DNA of 64,000 nt from Chloroflexota bacterium (GCA_027618515.1 JAQCEV010000001.1:1-64000), one strand, 5' to 3'. Counted from the first letter of the stretch, positions 1-7,682 are shown. Made by a program: numbers and translations. Notes: generated by a model from the sequence alone, not told the origin.

Positions 1-425
1 GTCAATTTGGACCTTCGTTGAGCACTTGGAGTCGCTTTTTGGCCGGGGATAGTTGGGAATGAGCCTGTTTGGTCCTGTCGTTTTACCTCTGAAGCGTGAA
101 CTGTCGAATGTTGGCCGCTCCTGGCACGCGTGGATATCGCCGAGGGGGTATGGTCAAACATGCTCATTCTTGCTCATTTACTCCTGCCAGAGGGGTCCAA
201 ATGGGTCCACAACGGTCCATTGGCTCCTGAGTCGGACCCCGTCCTGAATAGCGAAACGCCCCGAGGAGAATTTGCGTTATCTCGTCGGGGCGCTGCTACA
301 TCTGTCGCGTAGGTCGTCCGTGGGACAGGGTAGCGGGTGGGGGTGCGATGGCGCTATGGGCGTTTGTCATAGGTGGGGGGGAGGGGGCAAGCGGGGCGAT
401 GGTCTGACTTGCTATCGGATGGAGC
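1..425. other. gene-poor stretch at window start
   Basis: I see no convincing gene here. The short ORFs on the plus strand are low-complexity readings with no family signature and no ribosome binding site. The only clear structure is the 257-292 hairpin listed separately. The stretch lies downstream of the broken lipoprotein gene on the minus strand. Confidence 0.6.
257..292 (-). terminator. 13-bp hairpin, probable terminator of the lipoprotein remnant
   Basis: CGCCCCGAGGAGA (257-269) and TCTCGTCGGGGCG (280-292) pair with one mismatch around a 10-nt loop. Read on the minus strand the stem is followed by a weak T-rich stretch (TTTCGCTATT). It lies about 130 nt past the stop of the minus-strand lipoprotein ORF, so a terminator role is plausible. 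The weak U-tract keeps confidence moderate. Confidence 0.45.
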
Positions 426-840
426 TTATTGCAGGCATGACTCGGCGATGGGTGGGGATGAGCCCCTCGTCAACCGGGGCCGGAGCGTAAGTTGTGCCTT
501 CAGACGGATAAGAGCGTCAGCATTGAAATTTTCACAATACACCAAAACTCTCGCGACCCCATAGTTAAGAAGGTCGTCTGGGCGAGTCTGTATCAGAGCG
601 ATGTCTGCGGGAGTTGCTTGGCGCACCTCTACTTTGTAGGACTCGCGCGCAGGATCAACCAAAAGATAGAACCTGGTCTGCTCGCCTGGCCCCACCACTC
701 CGGGTGAGCCATAGTGGTGCCCGTCAACGAACAACACGATGCTCTCACCGAATCCGTTGGTCCCTGTCCTGATCGCCTGACCAGCAACCGGAAAGCAGCA
801 TCATCGCAATCAGCAACAAGCACGATGAGCGAATCGTCAC
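426..840 (-). pseudogene. small lipoprotein gene interrupted by a frameshift
   Basis: A GTG at 840 opens a reading frame beginning MTIRSSCLLLIAMMLLSGC, a textbook lipoprotein signal peptide with lipobox LLSGC, and runs only about 30 residues before TGA. The continuation (FGESIVLFVDGHHYGSPGVV) is in another frame and runs to the stop at 426; the ORF track shows only its last 103 codons from an internal GTG at 737. One extra base near 755-770 would explain the break. The joined product would be a secreted lipoprotein of about 137 residues. I do not recognise the mature domain. It is either a decayed gene or one hit by a sequencing indel. Confidence 0.55.
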
Positions 841-964
841 CTTGGCGCGAGTGACGCGGATTGACGGGGAAACAGCGGTACCGAGGATATCGCTTTCCAT
901 ACGCATCATTCCGAATGAGTGTCGCTCTATGAAGGGTTGTCTCGTGGTTGGGATGGGCGGATGA

Positions 965-1065
965 GAGGGATGGTGAGAGGACTTTCGACTTCGCTCGCGC
1001 TGCGTTCAAGAAACAGGGGCATTGCGCCGGGAAAAACGGCGCAGGGGGCCGAGGGATGGTGAGAG
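965..1065. repeat. direct repeat pair GAGGGATGGTGAGAG
   Basis: Exact 15-mers occur at 965-979 and 1051-1065. Each is followed by a related TTCGA...CGCTC sequence (ctttcgacttcgctcgcgc versus cttcgataccgctcggcgc), so the repeat unit is longer but diverged. Confidence 0.6.
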
Positions 1066-1074
1066 ATTCTTCGA

Positions 1075-1264
1075 TACCGCTCGGCGCGGACTCTGAATGA
1101 CGTTAATGGCGGGGGCATCGTTGGGCTGCGTCCAGCGTTCGCTCGCCCTTCGAGTGCCTCAGGACGAACGGGATTCGGACACGGAACGGCGAGAGGTTCC
1201 CTTCGAGCGACTCAGGGCAGGCATTCGGTACCGCTCGGCGCGGACTCAGCAACTGACGTTAATG
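1075..1264. repeat. direct repeat pair TACCGCTCGGCGCGGACTC
   Basis: The exact 19-mer occurs at 1075-1093 and 1229-1247. Both copies are followed within 2-6 nt by TGACGTTAATG. These are two copies of one intergenic element of about 35 bp, with no gene between them. Confidence 0.65.
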
Positions 1265-1425
1265 TGGGCTGGCCCGGTTGCGGATGGCGGGCGGTGGTTT
1301 GTTGGCGGGTGTTTCGGCCCTCTCCTCAATCCTCTCCCAGAGGGCGAGGAGGCCGGATGCAGAGGACGTTCGGTCGGCGAGCGCTTAGCCGGTGACGGGC
1401 GACAGCGCTCGCGGGGACAACCACG

Positions 1426-2130
1426 CTACGCTGCGCTGGCCGGGGGCGTGGGGGTTGCGGGCGGGGTGAATCCTTTGGCGATGAGCCATACGCCTAGGGT
1501 CAGTTCGTTGATGGCGATGGGGAGGAAGAGGACGATGGAGGAGGTGGCGACGGGGTCTGCGCCGAACATGATCCTGAGGCCTGCTGCGATGTAGGGTACG
1601 GCGCCGATGAGGCCCCAGAGTGCGAGCCATCGGGGGACGAGCCTGGTTCGGTAGAGTAGGTAGTAGAAGATGAGGGCGCTTGGGCCGAAGGCGACGGTGG
1701 GTACGAGCGCGCTTCCCGCCCATTCATGGGCTGCCTGTAGGGCTGCGCCTAGGGTTTGGAAGTGGGGAGAGTCTGGGGCGTCTGACGCTGCGAATTCCTG
1801 GCTGAGGGTCAGCAGTGAGAGTAGGCCGATCACCGAGACGAGGAAGAGTATGCCTTCGGTGAGTCTGGCTCCTACGTACCCAAGAGCTAATGCGCCATCC
1901 TGTCGCTTCAAGACGGGGTACATGGTGATCGCAATGCTCGCGACTGAAACGGCCATGGCTAATTCAAACAGCGCTCCTAGGGTGATTTGGGTTTCGCTTT
2001 CGGAGATCTTGGCTAGATCAAGGGGGCGTTCGAGGGCGGTTCCGAGCATGGCGAGGCTCAGGACGCCAGCGACGATGGCGAGGAGGAACAGTATCCCGGT
2101 GGTCATTGCGGTTCTTCTGTCCGCGGTCAT
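1426..2130 (-). CDS. DUF4386-family integral membrane protein
   Basis: A 234-residue hydrophobic protein with about six to seven predicted membrane helices, opening with MTADRRTAMTTGILFLLAIVAG. The pattern of an N-terminal Arg/Thr-rich segment, the early FLLAIVAGV helix, an ALGYVGAR-like loop and a C-terminal NELTLGVWLI helix matches DUF4386, a family of unknown function. I chose the ATG at 2130 because it has AAGGAG seven bases upstream. The track start at 2235 adds 35 polar residues without a ribosome binding site. It stands alone, flanked by repeats and a G-tract. No biochemical role can be assigned. Confidence 0.75.
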   Translation of the reverse strand: MTADRRTAMTTGILFLLAIVAGVLSLAMLGTALERPLDLAKISESETQITLGALFELAMAVSVASIAITMYPVLKRQDGALALGYVGARLTEGILFLVSVIGLLSLLTLSQEFAASDAPDSPHFQTLGAALQAAHEWAGSALVPTVAFGPSALIFYYLLYRTRLVPRWLALWGLIGAVPYIAAGLRIMFGADPVATSSIVLFLPIAINELTLGVWLIAKGFTPPATPTPPASAA

Positions 2131-2361
2131 GTCTCGCTCCTTGGCTTGCGTTCCGGTGTTGGTGTTCCGCGGCACAGTGTAGGCGTGAAGCTCCGTTGAG
2201 CTTGCATCTCGAATCGAGCAGAAGGCCAGGCACAAGATAGTCAGCCGTTGTGCAGCGGGCGTGAAGTCCGGGTCTTGTTACGTGAAGGCGGTGAGCGCGA
2301 CGACCGAGCGAGAAGGCCAGCGTTGGCGTAGTCGGCGCGGGATAACGCTGGCGTTCGCGGC

Positions 2362-2373
2362 GGGGGGGGGGGG
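2362..2373. repeat. 12-nt poly-G tract
   Basis: An uninterrupted run of 12 G residues lies between the divergent DUF4386 gene and the unknown gene at 2400. Such tracts are prone to slippage in replication and in sequencing. Confidence 0.85.
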
Positions 2374-2399
2374 ACTATGCCACGCGTGCGCGACCGAGT

Positions 2400-3191
2400 G
2401 TGCGCGACCGGGATAGTCATCAAATATCCGTCTCGCTGTGGCAGCGAATCGACGGCGTGAGCAATTGCGTGGAGAACACAAATCATTATTCGGTGAATAA
2501 CACCAGGACTCGGAGAGAGGTGGTTGGTGGGCAGCTGCTGCTTGAAAAGACCATATGCTGCAACGTGTCTTTGCCGTTCTCGCTTGAGGAGTTGGTCCAG
2601 CATATGTTGGGGTACCAAGATTCGCTGATCGCAGCGGGCGTTGCCATGCCGACGCTCGTCGATATACGCGTCGACGACGGCTGCGTGGTTGTCCTATGTG
2701 AGGACGGTGGGGCGAATCTGGTGGATCGGTACGTGACGCCGGAGCGGTTCGTGGCTGCGCCTGAGAAACCGATAACAGAAGTTGTCGCCGTCCTGAAGAA
2801 GGTGATTGACGCAGGCCTTTCTATCGACCCGCATGTGAAGAATTTCGTGGGCGAGGCGGGGAGTCTCCTTTACGTGGACATGTCGCCACCGCTAACGGAG
2901 AGCTACGTGGCGGCAAGGTTGTCGTTAGCAACGAGGGCTACGGGAGATAGCGAGTATCAGATATTGAAGGATAATTTCTCGTACTTCCAGCCAGAGTTTC
3001 TTCCCTATCATTTCGCAGGCGATTTCCTAAATGTTGATCCGACAGCGGAGAAAATCTTCCCTGATATCCACTCCGTGCTGCGTGACCAAGGGCTTATCGA
3101 GGGCGTTGGCCTCGATGAATTTGCTGCCAGGGTAAAAGGCATCCGGGAGCTTGAGAATCTCCGACTGAGCAAGGGCCTCTTCATGATTTGA
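2400..3191 (+). CDS. unrecognised protein with kinase-like HVKNF...YVDMSPP motif
   Basis: Up to 263 residues, not confidently assignable. Around residue 140 it has DPHVKNF followed about ten residues later by YVDMSPP. This spacing resembles the catalytic loop and metal-binding Asp of aminoglycoside-phosphotransferase/kinase-like folds (HxxxxN...hhhD). No glycine-rich loop is evident, so it may be a degenerate kinase fold. The start is uncertain: in-frame GTG codons at 2400, 2457, 2469, 2493 and 2520 all lack an ideal ribosome binding site, and recognisable protein begins around GQLLLEK. It precedes the broken hydroxyacyl-CoA dehydrogenase by 60 nt. Function unknown. Confidence 0.6.
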   Translation: MRDRDSHQISVSLWQRIDGVSNCVENTNHYSVNNTRTRREVVGGQLLLEKTICCNVSLPFSLEELVQHMLGYQDSLIAAGVAMPTLVDIRVDDGCVVVLCEDGGANLVDRYVTPERFVAAPEKPITEVVAVLKKVIDAGLSIDPHVKNFVGEAGSLLYVDMSPPLTESYVAARLSLATRATGDSEYQILKDNFSYFQPEFLPYHFAGDFLNVDPTAEKIFPDIHSVLRDQGLIEGVGLDEFAARVKGIRELENLRLSKGLFMI

Positions 3192-3251
3192 GGGCCCACG
3201 TCACGCAGGTCTTCACGCGATCAAGCAGGCAGTTCGGCGAAGGAGGGTGGT

Positions 3252-4200
3252 ATGGGTGTGAACGATATCCAGAGGGTTGGGGTTGTGGGATCAGGGTTGA
3301 TGGGGCACGGGATCGCGTTGGCGTTCGCGATGGGTGGGTACCCGGTGACAATGTGCGATCTGGACGATGAGCGGCTGTTACGGGCGATGCGTGATGCGTC
3401 GGCGACGGCGACGTTGTTCGTGGAGGAGGGGTTGATCACGGCAGAGGAGGCTGAGGCGGCGATCGGTCGGCTGTTGACGACGACCGATCTGGCGGAGCTG
3501 GCAGCCACTAGCGATTTCATCACAGAGGCGATCGTGGAGCGGTCTGAGGATAAGCGGGCGCTGTTTAACAAGCTGGACGAGTTGTGCCCTCCCCACACGA
3601 TCATCGTGAGTAATACGTCGTCGTTGGTGCTGAGCGATTTCGGGTCGGACGTGAAGCGTCAGGATCGGATCGCCGGTGACGCATTACTTCGCGCCACCGG
3701 CGATCGTGCCAGGCGTTGAGGTTGCGAGGGGGCCAGGGACGTCGGAGGAGACGTACGAGACGGCGTACGAGTTGATGCGGCGGATACGGCATGTGCCAAT
3801 CCGGGTGCAGAAGGAGCTTCCCGGGTACCTGCTGAATCGGCTACAGGCTGCGCTGTCCACGGAGGCGTACAAGATGTGGGCGGAGGGGGTGGCGTCAGCC
3901 GAGGATATCGATCTGGGGGTGCGGGCGACGTTCGGGTTCCGTATGCCGCAGGAGGGGCCGATGCTGCATTACGACTTGGCGGGCGTGTGGCGTTGGCCGA
4001 GGGACGTGCGCATGGGGATGCTGTCGCGTCACCTGCCAGGGATGAGCGAGGAGGCGCAGGCGAAGATCACGGCGCGTTACGAGGAGGGGACGCCGTGGTT
4101 CGGGGAGGCGGGTGGTACGCCAGAGGAGATCGAGGAGCGCGATAGGGCGTACTTGCGTCGGTTGAAGGCGCAGTACTGGGATGCGGAGGATAAGGGGTAG
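3252..4200 (+). pseudogene. 3-hydroxyacyl-CoA dehydrogenase with a +1 frameshift
   Basis: This would oxidise (S)-3-hydroxyacyl-CoA to 3-ketoacyl-CoA with NAD, as in beta-oxidation or hydroxybutyryl-CoA metabolism. The first frame (from ATG 3252, behind AGGAGG) gives the Rossmann motif GSGLMGHG and the conserved NTSS. The second frame continues with THYFAPP (catalytic His region), PGYLLNRL and the helical C-terminal domain to 4200. The frames join exactly if one G is removed at GCCGGTG (3675/3676), restoring an RI-x-VTHYF junction and a product of about 315 residues, normal for the family. No second copy is in the window. It is a recent pseudogene or a sequencing insertion. Confidence 0.8.
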
Positions 4201-4416
4201 GACGGGCTCCATGGGGTGGGACCGCGGCCGTTGGTGCCCCCGAATAGCAGCGTTCGCTGTGATTGGCGCCCACGACCGGTGTCAGGCGCCGAGTGCGCAT
4301 GGCGCTTGTAGGTCTATCGTCCGCATGGGGTAGTACTTTTGTACGGTGAGATTAGTACGGAAGTGGGAGAGGCTAGCTCATGCACGCGGACTCGCGCAGC
4401 ACAGAGGAGGCGCTAG

Positions 4417-4626
4417 ATGAGCAGAGATTCATGGAGCAGGGATTCCTGGGACGTGGACCCGAACATATCAGGGATGCACCGGGATAGCGACGGGAACGAT
4501 ACGCTCGTGAGCATGACCAAGCGTGTGGCGAACCTTCAGCGGCAACTGGACGCGGTAGGGGAACTGGCGCGAAACCCATGGGCCGCCCAGAGTGACAATG
4601 ACGATTCCTCGACCCTGGTAGCGTAG
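4417..4626 (+). CDS. small acidic protein with a short coiled coil, partner of the receiver-like protein
   Basis: A 69-residue ORF with a strong ribosome binding site (AGAGGAGG eight bases before ATG). The N-terminal half is Asp/Ser-rich and the middle forms an amphipathic heptad-like helix (VSMTKRVANLQRQLDAV). Its stop is three bases before the ATG of the receiver-like gene, so the two are very likely co-transcribed. The helix faintly resembles VSSMTERISDLEGQL in the small protein at 11909. I know no family for it. The good ribosome site and coupling argue for a real gene. Confidence 0.55.
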   Translation: MSRDSWSRDSWDVDPNISGMHRDSDGNDTLVSMTKRVANLQRQLDAVGELARNPWAAQSDNDDSSTLVA

Positions 4627-4629
4627 GCG

Positions 4630-5037
4630 ATGCGGGCCCTTTGTTTAGGATGCTCGCCCTCCAGCGTTTCCGCCGTTCGGGAGATTCTTTCGAACCTCTG
4701 GCCAGGCGCTGATGTGGATGAAGCCGAGGACCTGGTGACGGGTTTCGGGTACCTCGTATGGACGCCTCCGGATGTGGTCTTCGTAGCCAACGATTCCTCG
4801 TGGAGTCCTTCGTTGACAGAGGCGATCGGCGAAGTCCGATCCAACGCTTTGGGTCATCCGCTGGTCGCGCTGGTTGGTGCGTACGGGGATGGTGATACGG
4901 TTCGTATCTCCGCGCTCGACGCAGGAGCAGACGATTGCATCGAGAAGACGGAGTCGCCTGATCGAGCAGAGGCGAAGGTGCTCGCAATGGTGCGACGCAC
5001 GCAACGGCTCCAGGCTGCGTTTCGTCAAGCTAGCTGA
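4630..5037 (+). CDS. pseudo-receiver (degenerate REC) domain protein
   Basis: A stand-alone 135-residue domain with the alternating beta/alpha pattern of response-regulator receivers and a well-kept C-terminal part (ALDAGADDCIEK, equivalent to the GADDYLxKP region with the switch Lys). The N-terminal acidic pair is replaced by LCLGC, and the phosphoacceptor position in PDVVFVAND appears to be Ala, so ordinary Asp phosphorylation is unlikely. It has no output domain. It is coupled to the small coiled-coil ORF upstream and convergent with a canonical CheY-like regulator, so a scaffold or modulator role in the same signalling circuit is possible. Confidence 0.65.
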   Translation: MRALCLGCSPSSVSAVREILSNLWPGADVDEAEDLVTGFGYLVWTPPDVVFVANDSSWSPSLTEAIGEVRSNALGHPLVALVGAYGDGDTVRISALDAGADDCIEKTESPDRAEAKVLAMVRRTQRLQAAFRQAS

Positions 5038-5125
5038 CAAAGAGGCCAGGCGCGCCGAACATCGGGTTTGGGCGCCTAGGCGACGGCCTGGCGCGATGCA
5101 GATGGTTCGCGCTGATGTCACTAGC

Positions 5126-5145
5126 GAAGGCTGAAAACAGCCTTC
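5126..5145. terminator. perfect 8-bp hairpin, candidate bidirectional terminator
   Basis: GAAGGCTG-AAAA-CAGCCTTC forms a perfect stem with an AAAA loop between the convergent receiver genes. Neither strand has a good U-tract, so this may be a transcript-end stabilising hairpin rather than a classical terminator. Confidence 0.4.
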
Positions 5146-5209
5146 CCAAAACCCCATTTCACGTCATACCCCTAATAGGTTCGAGCCCTGGCTTGAACGC
5201 CCGATCAGT

Positions 5210-5230
5210 GAGCAGCATGACATGCTGCTC
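5210..5230. repeat. perfect 21-bp palindrome GAGCAGCATG-A-CATGCTGCTC
   Basis: Ten-base arms are separated by a single A, a geometry typical of a dimeric protein-binding site rather than an RNA hairpin. It lies about 30 nt past the stop of the minus-strand CheY-like gene, between convergent genes. Confidence 0.6.
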
Positions 5231-5261
5231 TGATTCCGTGCGTCCAGGGTCAGCGTGGGTG

Positions 5262-5618
5262 CTACCGGAGCATCTTGGCAACGGCGTCTAGGAGCCGTTG
5301 GTGGGTGAAGGGCTTGAGGACGAAGTCGATGGCGCCGTTGATCCTGGCGTCCTCCACGACCTCACGCTGGGCATCCCCAGTGAGGAGCGTGATCCGCGCG
5401 GAGGGGTCGAACTCCCGGATGCGTTTGAGGGCGTCGATGCCATTCATGTCAGGCATCTTCAGATCCATGAGCACCGCATCGGGGCGGGTGGATCTGTACT
5501 TATCCACAGCATCCACGCCTTCGGTGGCTTCGATGACCTGATGGCCCTCTTCAAGAAGAGACTCACGTATCCGCATTCTCATTAGAGAAAGGTCGTCAAC
5601 GACCACTATTCGAGCCAC
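5262..5618 (-). CDS. CheY-like single-domain response regulator
   Basis: A 118-residue receiver with all active residues: acidic pair D8/D9, phosphoacceptor D52 in VLMDLKMP, switch Thr80 in LLTGD, and Lys102 in VLKPF. There is no DNA-binding or enzymatic output, so it must act by protein-protein contact (chemotaxis-, phosphorelay- or PilG-like). I chose the GTG at 5618 because it follows a GGAGGGGG stretch and places the first beta strand (ARIVVVDD) at the terminus. The longer track start would add an unrelated 30-residue leader. No histidine kinase is encoded nearby. Confidence 0.85.
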   Translation of the reverse strand: MARIVVVDDLSLMRMRIRESLLEEGHQVIEATEGVDAVDKYRSTRPDAVLMDLKMPDMNGIDALKRIREFDPSARITLLTGDAQREVVEDARINGAIDFVLKPFTHQRLLDAVAKMLR

Positions 5619-5810
5619 GGTACCGCCCCCTCCCGCGCTTCTTAACCACCGTATCGCCATCGGGCACGACTGTCGATATGCCAAAAGTACTAGAGCACTA
5701 CAGACCATCGTCGTGCCTACTACCTTTGGAGGGGGCGGCTAAAGACCACGGTGGTGCGGGACGAGTGGACGCTGGTCGATCGCAGGATCGAGATGTGCGT
5801 ACGCTAGCGT

Positions 5811-6068
5811 CTATCGATGAGGGTGCATCTCTGGCTCTTTACCGGGCCACATTCGTTCCCTGACCTGGAGCGCGTGCGGAGGGCAAAGGAGGGCCGCTAG
5901 ACCAACGGCGTCGTGGTGGTCCTCGTGCTCGACGTCTGTCTGGAATTCGACGCGGCCCCAGCCCGCCGGCAGGTATTGGTGCTCGACGCGGTCGGAGTCG
6001 AGGTACTCATCGGAGGTGTCGCAGTCGGGGTAATCGCACTTGATGGAAACGATGGATGAGTAACCGAT
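5811..6068 (-). CDS. small zinc-ribbon-like protein with apparent ATC start
   Basis: This frame is absent from the ORF track because it has no ATG, GTG or TTG. It reads about 85 residues with Zn-ligand-like pairs: KCDYPDC near the N-terminus and LCPPHA near residue 60, separated by a GWGRVEF strand. That is the pattern of small bacterial CxxxxC/CxxH zinc-ribbon proteins. A consensus AGGAGG lies exactly six bases before an ATC codon at 6068, and an in-frame TAG stands 12 codons further upstream. Either ATC is used as a rare start or one base of an ATG differs in this sequence. It follows the Rieske oxygenase gene on the same strand. Function unknown. Confidence 0.55.
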   Translation of the reverse strand: MGYSSIVSIKCDYPDCDTSDEYLDSDRVEHQYLPAGWGRVEFQTDVEHEDHHDAVGLAALLCPPHALQVRERMWPGKEPEMHPHR

Positions 6069-6263
6069 GGGGGGCCTCCTGGATGCGTCTTGGCTGGGGG
6101 CATTCTAGGCCACGCGAGGATCGATAGGGGGCGGGGTTGGTTTACGTTGGCGCGTAGCGTCGTTCGTTTGGAACCGCCGCGGGCGCTAGCCTGCCCCGGG
6201 CCCGTGCCGCACTGGCGTGCGGTAGAGGGGCGCGATGGGCAGGAGTGAATCGAGGCTTGGTGC

Positions 6264-7532
6264 TTAGCCGTTGCCTTTGCGGGCGATGGCGGCGTCACGG
6301 GCTTTGGTGAAGAGCTGGTCGACTTGGTAGATGGCGTCGCCAGGCAGAGTGCCGGTGTTGCCGTAGAGGGCGTCGCCGGGGACGTAGGTGCTCATGTCGC
6401 CGTAGTCCTCGATCTCCAGGTGGAGGCGGTCGTGGGGCTCACGGAAGACGTTGATGGGGTCACCACCGTCGCGGACGGTGTCGATCTGCTCTTCGAGCAA
6501 GCGACGGTAGAGGATCAAGCCCTTGTCTGACTCGGCGAGCTTCTCCTGGCTGCGATCCATGATCTCGTCCTGCTCCTCCCAGACAATGAGGTCTTGAGGG
6601 AGTATCCACTCCGGGAGGTCAACGACGGGGACGTCGAAGACCGGGACGGGGTACTGCTCGGGAACCTTGATGTCGGCGCCAGGCTCATAGATGTGGTAGA
6701 CGAGGTGCCAGGTGTGGGTGTCGTCGATGGTGACGCGGATCTGGAATTCCTGCTCGCCACGTTGGCCTATGTGAACCATGTTGGGGAACACCAGGGGGTG
6801 TCCGTGGTTCCAGCCCTGGGATGTGGCTTCGTCCTCGCCCTCCTGGAGGCGGAACTTGAGGATGCCGTACTCGAACAGCTCAAAGGCGATCTTGGCGTGG
6901 TGGCGCTTGGCACGCCGGAATCCACGCCAGCGGCGTTCATCGGTAATGCCCAGCTTCTCGAGTGCGTAGAGGCCCCAGTGGCCGTGGTCCCACTCCAGGT
7001 GGGTCTGGTCGATGGAGTTCTCCTGGCACTGGACCCAGTTGGCGTTGAGGAAGGTGGAACCGATCATGCGGAAGGCGTTGGGCTGGACGAACAGGCTCCA
7101 CTTGGGGAGCTCGGGTGCAGGCAGCGGGCCGATGTACCCGAAGATGAGGCCGCCGAGCTCTTCGACGGGGTAGGAGTCAATCTGGACGCGGGAGGCGAAG
7201 GTGCTATCGGCGTTCTCGGCAGGCATCTCAAGGCACTGGCCTTTGGTGTCGAACATCCAACCGTGATAAGGACAGCGGAGACCTTCTACCTCGGGGATGC
7301 CGAGGCGCAGGTTGACGCGCCGGTGGGGGCAGCGCTGGCCGATGAGGCCGATGTTGTTGGATTTGTCTCGGAAGAGGGTGAAGTCTTCGCCAAGCAGTCG
7401 CACGGCCTTTGCGCCAGGTTCCATCAGATCAGCAGAGGTGGCGACGGGATACCAGTAGCGACGCATAAGTTCGCCTCCTGGGGTGCCGGGGCCGACCCTG
7501 GTTATCTTTTCGTTGGTTTCTGAACTAAGCAT
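6264..7532 (-). CDS. Rieske [2Fe-2S] aromatic-ring-hydroxylating-type oxygenase, large subunit
   Basis: A 422-residue oxygenase alpha-subunit-like protein. The N-terminal Rieske domain has C68-P-H70 and C87-PY-H90, the cluster ligands. The catalytic domain carries D175-x-x-H178-x4-H183 (NSIDQTHLEWDHGHWG), which includes the mononuclear iron His ligands. The N-terminal GELMRRYWYPV is typical of the phthalate/phenoxybenzoate-type group that works with a separate ferredoxin-reductase. No reductase is adjacent. The substrate cannot be inferred; dealkylation or hydroxylation of an aromatic or recalcitrant organic compound is the family norm. It is divergent from the MaoC pair, with a candidate promoter at 7585-7612. 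Confidence 0.88.
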   Translation of the reverse strand: MLSSETNEKITRVGPGTPGGELMRRYWYPVATSADLMEPGAKAVRLLGEDFTLFRDKSNNIGLIGQRCPHRRVNLRLGIPEVEGLRCPYHGWMFDTKGQCLEMPAENADSTFASRVQIDSYPVEELGGLIFGYIGPLPAPELPKWSLFVQPNAFRMIGSTFLNANWVQCQENSIDQTHLEWDHGHWGLYALEKLGITDERRWRGFRRAKRHHAKIAFELFEYGILKFRLQEGEDEATSQGWNHGHPLVFPNMVHIGQRGEQEFQIRVTIDDTHTWHLVYHIYEPGADIKVPEQYPVPVFDVPVVDLPEWILPQDLIVWEEQDEIMDRSQEKLAESDKGLILYRRLLEEQIDTVRDGGDPINVFREPHDRLHLEIEDYGDMSTYVPGDALYGNTGTLPGDAIYQVDQLFTKARDAAIARKGNG

Positions 7533-7584
7533 GGCGAGTTTCCTCTCTTGGGTGCGTCTCGGGCGACGCTACAACATTGTTTCG

Positions 7585-7612
7585 AGGATAGTGGGATGAG
7601 ATTTCATTTCAA
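7585..7612 (-). promoter_or_regulatory. candidate sigma-70 promoter for the Rieske oxygenase
   Basis: On the minus strand TTGAAA (7607-7612) and TATCCT (7585-7590) are spaced by 16 nt, reading toward the Rieske gene start at 7532. The -35 matches consensus at five of six positions; the -10 is weaker. Confidence 0.4.
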
Positions 7613-7623
7613 GCCTTTCCACG

Positions 7624-7682
7624 TGAAAGGTCGTTCACAGGCGTTGAAAAGTTACCCGTGGCCGTATGAAAGTTCGTTCACA
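7624..7682 (+). promoter_or_regulatory. tandem direct repeat TGAAAG(G/T)TCGTTCACA, possible activator sites
   Basis: Two 16-mers at 7624-7639 and 7667-7682 differ at one position and are spaced 43 bp start to start, about four helical turns, so they sit on the same face of the DNA. They lie in the divergent region between the Rieske and MaoC genes, upstream of a TATAAT at 7732. A shared transcription factor site for both directions is the simplest reading. Confidence 0.5.

Larger units (their letters stand above)
841..1425. other. intergenic stretch with imperfect repeats
   Basis: No coding sequence is convincing here. It contains two pairs of direct repeats (965-979/1051-1065 and 1075-1093/1229-1247) and a CCCTCTCC...GGGCGAGGAGG inverted segment near 1317-1350. 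It resembles the degenerate intergenic repeats common in Chloroflexota-like genomes rather than a gene. Confidence 0.5.

Noticed and set aside
5176-5200. GGTTCGAGCCCTGG, tRNA T-arm-like
   Set aside because: No acceptor, D or anticodon arms can be drawn around it. I found no tRNA gene in the window.
5500-5508. TTATCCACA, a perfect DnaA box
   Set aside because: A single copy inside the CheY-like gene with no cluster, AT-rich segment or dnaA/dnaN nearby; likely coincidence.
5897-6298. Minus-strand 133-codon ORF
   Set aside because: A Pro/Thr/Ser-rich out-of-frame reading. The zinc-ligand pattern lies in the neighbouring frame reported at 5811-6068.
6594-7523. Plus-strand 309-codon ORF
   Set aside because: Antisense to the Rieske oxygenase; the Val/Asp/Gly-rich product mirrors codon bias.
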